Part shown: positions 37,828 to 43,919 of the stretch, one piece after another
Numbering within the stretch: position 1 is the stretch's first letter
Layout of the letters: every line of letters begins with the position of its first letter
The notes under the pieces: model-generated
Database searches by the model: none
What the model was told of the DNA's origin: nothing
What the model saw: the letters and a program-made list of their open reading frames with translations, nothing else
Made by a program: the position numbers and the translations under genes
NCBI GenBank assembly: GCA_037190175.1
Contig: JBBCJM010000092.1
Coordinates: 1-45,977 of the forward strand
Direction of reading: 5' to 3'
DNA from: JBBCJM01 sp037190175
GTDB lineage: Bacteria > Pseudomonadota > Alphaproteobacteria > Rhodobacterales > Rhodobacteraceae
Length of the DNA: 45,977 nucleotides

Positions 37828-38834
37828 CCCCCCGCCACCCGCAGCGCGATCTTGCCGATATGGCCGGAGCTTTCCATGCGGGCATGGGCCGCCGGGGCCT
37901 CGGTCAGGGGAAAGTCGCTGTCCATCACCGGCCGCAGCCGTCCCCCGGCGATCATCGGCCAGACGTGACGCTCCACCTCCGCCGCGATGCGGGCCTTGGA
38001 AAGGTCCGATTGCGGCCGCAGGGTGGAGCCGGTGAAGGTCAGCCGCCGCACCATCAGTTCGGCGAAATTGGCCTCGACCTTGGCGCCTTGCAGGAAGGCG
38101 ATCTGCACCAGCCGCCCGTCGTCGGCCAGCGCCCGCAGGTTGCGCGGCAGGTAGGGGCCGCCCACCATGTCCAGGATCACGTCCGCGCCGCCCTCGGCCT
38201 TCATCAGGGCCGACCAGTCCTCGGTGCGGTAGTCGAAGGCGCGTTCCGCCCCCAGCCCGGTGCAGGCCGCGCATTTCCCGGCCGAGCCGGCGGTGGCGAA
38301 GACCCGGGCCCCCAGCGCCGCGGCGATCTGGATCGCGGTGGTGCCGATGCCCGAGGTGCCGCCGTGGACCAGGAACCTTTCCCCGGCCTTCAGGCCCCCG
38401 CGCATCGCCACGTTGGACCAGACGGTGAAGCAGGTCTCGGGCAGGCAGGCGGCCTCGCGCAGGGACAGCCCCTCGGGCACGGGCAAGGCATGGTCGGCGT
38501 GGGTCAGCACGTACTCGGCATAGCCCCCGCCCGGCAGCAGGGCGCAGACCGCATCGCCTTCCTTCCAGCGGCCGGCCCCCGGCCCCAGCGCCACCACATG
38601 GCCGGAACACTCCAGCCCCGGCAGCGGCGAGGCGCCGGGCGGGGGCGCATAGGACCCCTGCCGTTGCAGCACGTCGGGGCGGTTCACGCCCGCCCAGGCC
38701 ACCCGGATCACGATCTGCCCGTGGCCCGGCACCGGCACCGGGCGGTCGCAGGGTTTCAGCACGTCGGGCCCGCCGGGCTCGGCGATCTCGATGGCGGTCA
38801 TGACATGCGGAAGCGCGCGGGGAAGCTGCGTCAT
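37824..38834 (-). CDS. NAD(P)H-quinone oxidoreductase (MDR superfamily, PIG3-like)
   Basis: This 336-residue medium-chain reductase without structural zinc has a GroES-like part with VAWAGVNRPDVLQRQG (~46-61) and GLECSGHVVALGPG. The Rossmann part has LVHGGTSGIGTTAIQIAAALGA (as VHGGTSGIGTTAIQIAAAL, ~157-175), FDYRTEDW and VILDMVGGPYL. The motif set is that of PIG3/TP53I3-type NADPH:quinone reductases. AAGGACC stands before ATG 38834; an internal ATG at 38801 (MTAIEI) fits family starts but has no ribosome binding site. It follows the COQ9-like gene by 15 bases, a plausible quinone-related pair. Confidence 0.93.
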   Translation of the reverse strand: MTQLPRALPHVMTAIEIAEPGGPDVLKPCDRPVPVPGHGQIVIRVAWAGVNRPDVLQRQGSYAPPPGASPLPGLECSGHVVALGPGAGRWKEGDAVCALLPGGGYAEYVLTHADHALPVPEGLSLREAACLPETCFTVWSNVAMRGGLKAGERFLVHGGTSGIGTTAIQIAAALGARVFATAGSAGKCAACTGLGAERAFDYRTEDWSALMKAEGGADVILDMVGGPYLPRNLRALADDGRLVQIAFLQGAKVEANFAELMVRRLTFTGSTLRPQSDLSKARIAAEVERHVWPMIAGGRLRPVMDSDFPLTEAPAAHARMESSGHIGKIALRVAGG

Positions 38835-38849
38835 TTCGGTCCTTCGTGG

Positions 38850-39530
38850 TCAGGGGCGCAGGCGGCCCGGCAGGTGGTCGGTGGCCGGCGGCGGCGCAGG
38901 GGGCGCCTCGCGCGGGGTCAGGAAGGGGCGCAGGATGGGCACCTCGCGCAGCCGCGCCTTGGTCTTCTCGATCCGCATCACGTCCTCGATCCGGCGGTTC
39001 AGGAAGTCCCAGGTGGCGGCATGGCCGGGGCTGTCGTCGCCCAGCCAGTAGAGCACGGTGGAGGCATGAACCCCGGCCAGCGTGGCGCGGCGGGTGAAAT
39101 GGTCGAAGCCCCCGCCCTGCTGCCCCAGCGCGGTCCAGACCGCATCCGCGGTGGCCCAGAGCGCCCGGGCGCCGTCGGCCGCGTGCTGCGGCAGGGCGAA
39201 GAGCGTGGCGCCGCGGCGGACGAGCTCGCGGTCGGGGACCAACTCCAGCCGCATCCGCAGCGCATGGGCCACCCGCTCGCGCAGCCGCAGGTGCGAGAGA
39301 TCCTGCGCGGCCAGCCGCCGCACCATCTCGGCGTCGCCCTGCGCGTGGAAGGCCAGCGCCAGATCCACCCCGCCGCGGGGGTAGAGCGCGCGGGCGAGCG
39401 CCAGCGGCTGGCCGGTGTCGGCGGCGGCGGCGCGCAGGGTGGCGTCGGACCAGCCCTCGAAGGGCACATGCGCCAGCGCGGCGTTCAGGATCGCTGCGCG
39501 CGGATCGGGTTCGCTTGTGGGGTCGGGCAT
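38850..39530 (-). CDS. COQ9 family ubiquinone biosynthesis protein
   Basis: This 226-residue COQ9-type protein has a TetR-like fold N-terminus (ILNAALAHVPFEGWSDATLRAAAADTG, as HVPFEGWSDATLRAAAA). The COQ9 domain contains RLRERVAHALRMRLEL, and ALWATADAVWTALG then FDHFTRRATLAGVHASTVLYW (as HFTRRATLAGVHASTVLYW). The end is amphipathic, with FLNRRIEDVMRIEKTKARL. COQ9 binds isoprenoid lipids and presents the ubiquinone precursor to COQ7 in mitochondria. The bacterial protein is thought to act similarly. It is upstream of a quinone reductase gene and divergent from rpsU. Confidence 0.93.
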   Translation of the reverse strand: MPDPTSEPDPRAAILNAALAHVPFEGWSDATLRAAAADTGQPLALARALYPRGGVDLALAFHAQGDAEMVRRLAAQDLSHLRLRERVAHALRMRLELVPDRELVRRGATLFALPQHAADGARALWATADAVWTALGQQGGGFDHFTRRATLAGVHASTVLYWLGDDSPGHAATWDFLNRRIEDVMRIEKTKARLREVPILRPFLTPREAPPAPPPATDHLPGRLRP

Positions 39531-39636
39531 GGCTGCCTCCCTGCGCCGCGGATGGACAATCCGCCCGGGCTTTGCTATGGACGCCCCGCCTGCACGAGAC
39601 AGTGCAACTCTAGCTTAGGAAGGTGGTGACCACCAC

Positions 39637-39843
39637 ATGCAGGTCAGCGTTCGTGACAACAACGTCGAACAGGCGCTCCGCGCCCTGAAGAAGAAGCTTC
39701 AGCGCGAAGGCGTGTTCCGCGAGATGAAGCTCAAGCAGCATTTCGAAAAGCCCAGCGTCAAGCGGGCCCGGGAACAGGCCGAGGCGATCCGCCGCGCGAG
39801 GAAACTCGCCCGGAAGAAGGCACAGCGGGAAGGCGCGCTCTAG
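39637..39843 (+). CDS. rpsU: 30S ribosomal protein bS21
   Basis: This 68-residue basic protein is characteristic of bS21: MQVSVRDNNVEQALRALKKK, FREMKLKQHFEKPSVKR and a Lys/Arg-rich helical tail. It lies at the 3' end of 16S rRNA near the anti-Shine-Dalgarno region and affects initiation. The gene has AGGAAGGTGG ahead of the ATG and is monocistronic, ended by a strong terminator at 39881-39911. A small inverted repeat TGCAC/GTGCA (39591-39606) lies upstream. Confidence 0.98.
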   Translation: MQVSVRDNNVEQALRALKKKLQREGVFREMKLKQHFEKPSVKRAREQAEAIRRARKLARKKAQREGAL

Positions 39844-39880
39844 GGCGTCGCACGACACTGGGGCGGCAACGCCCGGCGGG

Positions 39881-39911
39881 AACCCCCGAGGCAGCGGCCG
39901 CGGGGGTTTTT
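39881..39911 (+). terminator. intrinsic terminator after rpsU
   Basis: An 8-base stem AACCCCCG (39881-39888) / CGGGGGTT (39901-39908) with a 12-base loop is followed directly by a run of T (to 39911). This is the clearest Rho-independent terminator in the window and closes the rpsU transcript, 37 bases after its stop codon. Confidence 0.88.
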
Positions 39912-39942
39912 CGTTGCGGAGGGGTCCGCCCCGCCCGGACCC

Positions 39943-40131
39943 TCAGGGTTTGCCGAATGCATCCCGCAGCGCCTGCGCCAGCACATAGGGCAGCACCGCG
40001 AAGGCGATCGCCATCGTCGCCCGCGCCGTCTGGATCTGCGGGATGTCGCTGTTCCCGCCGAGGGCCATGAGAAGATAGAGCGCGGCGACCGCACATCCCG
40101 CAAGCGGGAGCCATTTCAGTACTGCTTCCAT
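39943..40131 (-). CDS. small two-helix membrane protein
   Basis: This 62-residue protein starts MEAVLKWLPLAGCAVAALYL. It has two hydrophobic segments (~6-24 and ~38-54, with ATMAIAFAVLPYVLAQAL), joined by a polar loop GGNSDIPQIQ. A good ribosome binding site (GGGGAAGG) lies 5 bases before ATG 40131. The frame continues open upstream, but that part has no coding character. Convergent with rpsU across its terminator. No family recognised; small size and two helices suggest an accessory membrane peptide. Confidence 0.7.
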   Translation of the reverse strand: MEAVLKWLPLAGCAVAALYLLMALGGNSDIPQIQTARATMAIAFAVLPYVLAQALRDAFGKP

Positions 40132-40359
40132 TGCCTTCCCCTTCCGCATTCCGGTTTCGCAGACGTGGCAATGCATTGTCCGCGCTTCCGCCGGGCAGAT
40201 CAATCCGCAGCCTCCCGCCGCCCGCTTCCACCCGCCGGGTAAGGCCAGCGGCGTGAACCACGGGCAACCCTGCGGGGTACTCGAGCCAGAAAGAAGGACA
40301 GTCCGCGTTCGATTGCCCCCCTTCTGCTTTCTTTGGTGTTCCAAATATCCTCGGGGGGT

Positions 40360-40382
40360 CCGGGGGGCAGACGGCCCCCCGG
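40360..40382. other. hairpin CCGGGGGGC/GCCCCCCGG
   Basis: A perfect 9-base stem with a 5-base loop AGACG, in the gap downstream of map. No T-run follows on the minus strand, so it would be an atypical terminator or a repeat element. Confidence 0.55.
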
Positions 40383-40427
40383 GGGTTGCGCAACAGCGAC
40401 GCCAGCAGGAAAGGCGCGCGGGGGGTC

Positions 40428-40451
40428 CAAGGGGGGCGGCAGCCCCCCTTG
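40428..40451. other. hairpin CAAGGGGGGC/GCCCCCCTTG
   Basis: A perfect 10-base stem with a GGCA loop, 46 bases from the first hairpin and 55 bases past the map stop on the minus strand. It is composed almost only of G and C, like the first; together they resemble a dispersed repeat rather than two independent terminators. Confidence 0.55.
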
Positions 40452-40505
40452 CCCGGCCCAACGCCCGCAGGCCGTCAGGCCGAGGGGGGCGGGAGGCCTC
40501 CGGCC

Positions 40506-41324
40506 CTACCAGCGCGGCGCGAACAGCCCGGCAGGCGAGGGGGTGAAGATCTCGGCCCCCGTGGCGGTCACGCCGATCGAATGCTCGAACTGCGCCGACA
40601 GCGACTTGTCGCGGGTCACCGCGGTCCAGTCGTCGGCCAGCACCTTGGTCTCGGGCCGGCCCAGGTTCACCATCGGCTCGATGGTGAAGAACATGCCCTC
40701 CTCCAGCACCGGCCCCGTCCCCGGGCGGCCGTAGTGCAGCACGTTGGGGGGCGCGTGGAACACCCGGCCCAGCCCGTGGCCGCAGAAGTCGCGCACCACC
40801 GACATGCGGTTGCCCTCGACGTAGGACTGGATCGCATGGCCGATGTCGCCGAAGGTCCTGCCCGGCCGCACCGCCTCGATCCCCTTCATCAGCGCGTCGT
40901 GGGTGACCTCGACCAGCCGCCGCGCCTTCACCGAAGGGGTGCCCGCCACGTACATCCGGCTCGAATCGCCGTACCAGCCGTCCACGATCACGGTCACGTC
41001 GATGTTCAGGATGTCGCCGTCCTTCAGCACCTTCGGCCCCGGGATCCCGTGGCAGACCACATGGTTCACGCTGATGCAGGAGGCGTGGCGATAGCCCTTG
41101 TAGCCGATGGTGGCCGATTTCGCGCCGCGGCGCGCGACCTCCTCGGTGACGAAACCGTCCAGCGCCTCGGTGGTCACCCCGGGCGCGACCATCGGCCCCA
41201 GCAGGTCGAGGATCTCGGCCACCATCCGCCCGGCCGCGCGCATTCCGGCGAAATCCGCGTCCTCGTGGATGCGGATGCCGTCCCGGGTGATGCGACCGCG
41301 CGTCTCGTCCATGCTGCCGTACAT
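40506..41324 (-). CDS. map: type I methionine aminopeptidase
   Basis: This 272-residue enzyme removes the initiator Met from new proteins. All metal and catalytic residues are visible: GYRHASCISVNHVVCHGIP (catalytic His), NIDVTVIVDGWYGDSSRMY (two Asp ligands), CGHGLGRVFHAPP (His ligand), FTIEPMV and QFEHSIGVT (Glu ligands). The TRGRITRDGIRIHED N-terminal part is like other Rhodobacteraceae enzymes. Start codon is uncertain: ATG at 41360, 41324 and 41312 are in frame. I chose 41324 as a compromise with an AGGG upstream. Divergent from the cinA-like gene. Confidence 0.95.
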   Translation of the reverse strand: MYGSMDETRGRITRDGIRIHEDADFAGMRAAGRMVAEILDLLGPMVAPGVTTEALDGFVTEEVARRGAKSATIGYKGYRHASCISVNHVVCHGIPGPKVLKDGDILNIDVTVIVDGWYGDSSRMYVAGTPSVKARRLVEVTHDALMKGIEAVRPGRTFGDIGHAIQSYVEGNRMSVVRDFCGHGLGRVFHAPPNVLHYGRPGTGPVLEEGMFFTIEPMVNLGRPETKVLADDWTAVTRDKSLSAQFEHSIGVTATGAEIFTPSPAGLFAPRW

Positions 41325-41433
41325 GTGCCGGCCCTGTCTCTGGCCCTTCCGGCCGAACATAAGCGTGCGGACGGGGATTGGCCAGAGCCTGCCCGGCGCC
41401 TATACCGCCCGAAAAGGGGTCAGGAGACGCGCG

Positions 41434-42159
41434 ATGACCAATCCCACCGCGGCGATGCTGGTGATCGGGGACGAGATCCTGTCGGGCCGCACCCGCGACG
41501 CCAACATGCACCATCTGGCGGGCGAGCTGACCCGCCACGGCATCAGGCTGATGGAGGTGCGGGTGGTGGCCGACGACCACGGCGCCATCGTCGCGGCGCT
41601 GAACGCGCTGCGGGCGGCCTGGGACCATGTGTTCACCTCCGGCGGGATCGGCCCCACGCATGACGACATCACCGCGGATGCGGTGGCGGCGGCCTTCGGG
41701 GTGGCGATCGGCCAGCGCCCGGATGCCATGGCGCTCCTGCAGGCGCATTACGACCGCTCGGGGCTGGAGTTCAACGCGGCGCGGCAGCGGATGGCGCGGA
41801 TCCCGGACGGCGCCGGGCTGATCGAGAACCCGGTCAGCGCCGCGCCGGGGTTTACCCTGGGCAATGTGCATGTGCTGGCCGGGGTGCCCAACATCTTCCA
41901 GGCCATGCTGGCCGGGGTGCTGCCCACGCTGACCGGGGGCGCGCCGCTGCTCAGCCAGTCGCTGACCGTGAACCGGGGCGAGGGCGAGATCGCCGGCGCC
42001 TTCGGGGCGCTGGCGGCGGAGTTCCCCGACCTCTCGATGGGCTCCTATCCCTTCATCCGCAACGGGGCCTACGGCACCAACCTGGTGATCCGCGGCACCG
42101 ACCCCGGCCGGCTGGACGCGGCGATGACCCGGCTGGCCGCGCTGTTCCCGCCGTCATGA
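41434..42159 (+). CDS. CinA-type molybdopterin-binding domain protein
   Basis: This 241-residue protein consists of the MoCF-biosynthesis/CinA N-terminal domain: AAMLVIGDEILSGRTRDANM, GIRLMEVRVVADDHGAI and the signature VFTSGGIGPTHDDITADAVA (~69-88). The C-terminal nicotinamide-nucleotide amidase domain of full-length CinA is absent. The domain may have ADP-ribose pyrophosphatase activity as in some CinA proteins. AGGAG stands 7 bases before ATG 41434. Overlaps the GNAT gene by ATGA. Confidence 0.92.
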   Translation: MTNPTAAMLVIGDEILSGRTRDANMHHLAGELTRHGIRLMEVRVVADDHGAIVAALNALRAAWDHVFTSGGIGPTHDDITADAVAAAFGVAIGQRPDAMALLQAHYDRSGLEFNAARQRMARIPDGAGLIENPVSAAPGFTLGNVHVLAGVPNIFQAMLAGVLPTLTGGAPLLSQSLTVNRGEGEIAGAFGALAAEFPDLSMGSYPFIRNGAYGTNLVIRGTDPGRLDAAMTRLAALFPPS

Positions 42160-42866
42160 CGCCTGCCGCCTTCTACGCCCTGCTGGAGGCCACCTGGCCC
42201 CCTGCCGCCGCCCGCCGCGAAGGGCCGTGGTGCATCCGCGACGGGCGGGGCGGCGGCAAGCGCGTCTCGGCGGCCACGGCCGAGGGGGAATGGACCCCGG
42301 CCGACATCCCGGCGGCCGAGGCGGCGATGGCGGCGCTGGGGCAGCGGCCGCTGTTCATGATCCGGGCGGGGGAGGCGGCGCTGGACGCCGCGCTGGCCGC
42401 CCGCGGCTATGGCGTCGTGGACCCCGTGGTGGCCTATGCCGCGCCCTGCGCGCTGCTGGCCGAACCCGCGCCCCCGCCGCTGGCCGCCTTCGCCCTGTGG
42501 CCGCCGCTGGAACTCATGCGGGATCTGTGGGCCGAGACGGGAATCGGCCCCGCCCGGCAGGCGGTCATGGCGCGCGCGCAGGGGCCGAAGGCCGCGGTGC
42601 TGGGGCGGGTGAGCGACCGCGCCGCGGGGATGGGGTTCGTCGCCATCGCGGGCGACCGGGCCATGCTGCACGCGCTGGAGGTGCTGCCGCGGGTCCGCCG
42701 CCGGGGCTGCGCCTCCGCGATCTTGCGGGTCGCGGCGGCCTGGGCACAGGATCATGGGGCCAGCGGGTTTTCGCTGGCGGTGACCGAGGCGAACGCAGGC
42801 GCCCGCGCCCTCTATGCTTCCCTCGGGATGCAAGTTGTGGGACAGTATCACTATCGGATGGCATGA
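42156..42866 (+). CDS. GNAT family N-acetyltransferase
   Basis: This 236-residue protein has a C-terminal GNAT domain: LEVLPRVRRRGCASAILRVA (acetyl-CoA motif A with R-R-x-G-C-A, ~170-190), then GFSLAVTEANAGARALYASLGM and a final strand VVGQYHYRMA. The N-terminal ~100 residues are variable, with a WPPAAARREGPWCIRDG start, as in many alphaproteobacterial GNATs. Substrate unknown. Translationally coupled to the cinA-type gene. Confidence 0.9.
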   Translation: MTPAAFYALLEATWPPAAARREGPWCIRDGRGGGKRVSAATAEGEWTPADIPAAEAAMAALGQRPLFMIRAGEAALDAALAARGYGVVDPVVAYAAPCALLAEPAPPPLAAFALWPPLELMRDLWAETGIGPARQAVMARAQGPKAAVLGRVSDRAAGMGFVAIAGDRAMLHALEVLPRVRRRGCASAILRVAAAWAQDHGASGFSLAVTEANAGARALYASLGMQVVGQYHYRMA

Positions 42867-42885
42867 GCCCGAAGGGGCCGGAGCA

Positions 42886-43902
42886 GTGAAAAGAACGGGT
42901 TGGCGTCGGGTGCGCGGTCTGGCGGCCGCGCTGGCGGCGGGTGCCATCGGCGCCCCGGCCGCGGCGCTGGTGCTGGAATTTCCCGCGGCCGCCACCACCA
43001 CCGGAACCCTCGCCGAGCCGCTGGCCAGCGCGCCCATCCCGGCGGGCGCCTGGGACGGCGCGCAGGTGCCGCTGACCGCCGCCGAGGGGCGGGTGGAGCG
43101 CACCGCCTGGCGGATCGACGCGCCGGGCCTGCCCACCTTGGCGCTGATGCAGCCGCTGCGCGCGCAGTTGCAGGCGGCGGGGTTCGAGCTGGGCTTCGAA
43201 TGCGAGACGCGGGCCTGCGGCGGCTTCGACTTCCGCTATGCGCTGGACCTGCTGCCCGAGCCCGAGATGCACGTGGACCTGGGCGACTTCCGCTATCTCA
43301 CCGCCCGGCGGGGGGAGGAGGTGGTGGGGCTGATGGTCAGCCGCTCGGCCAGCGCCGGCTTCGTGCAGCTGACCCGGGTGACGCCGGCCGAGATCGTGGC
43401 GCCGGCGCCGATGCTGGCCGCCGCCGTGGGCGCGCCGCTGCGGGTGGCCGGCGGCGGGGGAGAACTCGCGCTGCCCGACCAGCCGGGGACCACGGTCTCG
43501 CTCTCGGCCGCCAATGCGATGCCCAGCGAACTGGCGCTCAGGCTGGCGGAGACGGGCGGCGCGGTGCTGGACGATCTGGTCTTCGCCAGCGGGGCCAGCC
43601 GGCTGGAGCCGGGCGACTATCCCTCGCTGGCCGCCCTGGCCGACTGGCTGCGCGCCGACCCCGCCCGGCAGGTCACGCTGGTGGGCCATACCGATGCCGC
43701 GGGGGGGCTGGAGGGCAACATCGTGCTCTCGCGCCGCCGGGCCGAGGCGGTGCGCGCCGCGCTGGTGGGCGAGTTCGGCGTCGCGCCCGGGCAGGTGCGG
43801 GCCGAGGGGGTGGGGTTCCTGTCGCCCCGCGCCAGCAACGAGACCGAGGACGGCCGCCGTCTGAACCGCCGGGTCGAGGCGGTGGTGGTGGCGGGGGGCT
43901 GA
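42886..43902 (+). CDS. OmpA-family outer-membrane/periplasmic protein
   Basis: This 338-residue protein starts at GTG 42886 with GGAG just ahead (the ATG at 42814 lies inside the GNAT gene). A basic-hydrophobic signal peptide (RRVRGLAAALAAGAIGAPAAA) is followed by a ~200-residue unassigned domain with two Cys (CETRACGG). Then comes an OmpA_C peptidoglycan-binding domain: LDDLVFASGASRLEPGDY, LVGHTDAAGGLEGNIVLSRR and the NRRVEAVVV end. The Asp and Arg that bind diaminopimelate are present. Likely anchors the outer membrane or a complex to the cell wall. Stop codon lies in the loop of a hairpin. Confidence 0.92.
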   Translation: MKRTGWRRVRGLAAALAAGAIGAPAAALVLEFPAAATTTGTLAEPLASAPIPAGAWDGAQVPLTAAEGRVERTAWRIDAPGLPTLALMQPLRAQLQAAGFELGFECETRACGGFDFRYALDLLPEPEMHVDLGDFRYLTARRGEEVVGLMVSRSASAGFVQLTRVTPAEIVAPAPMLAAAVGAPLRVAGGGGELALPDQPGTTVSLSAANAMPSELALRLAETGGAVLDDLVFASGASRLEPGDYPSLAALADWLRADPARQVTLVGHTDAAGGLEGNIVLSRRRAEAVRAALVGEFGVAPGQVRAEGVGFLSPRASNETEDGRRLNRRVEAVVVAGG

Positions 43903-43909
43903 GCCCCCC
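43893..43909. terminator. hairpin across the ompA-family stop codon
   Basis: GGGGGGC (43893-43899) and GCCCCCC (43903-43909) pair perfectly, leaving only the TGA stop codon as loop. It lies between two convergent genes (the other stop is at 43920), so it may act as a bidirectional terminator. T-runs are poor, so efficiency is uncertain. Confidence 0.5.
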
Positions 43910-43919
43910 TTCGCGGCGG

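Larger units (their letters stand above)
40132..40505. other. 374-base non-coding gap with two long G/C hairpins
   Basis: Between the small membrane protein and map I find no convincing gene. It contains two adjacent hairpins (40360-40382 and 40428-40451) and an AT-richer tract around 40310-40350 with TTCCAAATATCCTCGGGGGG. I recall the TTCCAAATATCC plus G-run combination as a recurrent intergenic sequence of Paracoccus/Rhodobacter genomes (unchecked). The minus-strand map gene ends at its right edge, so the hairpins could stop map transcription. Confidence 0.6.
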
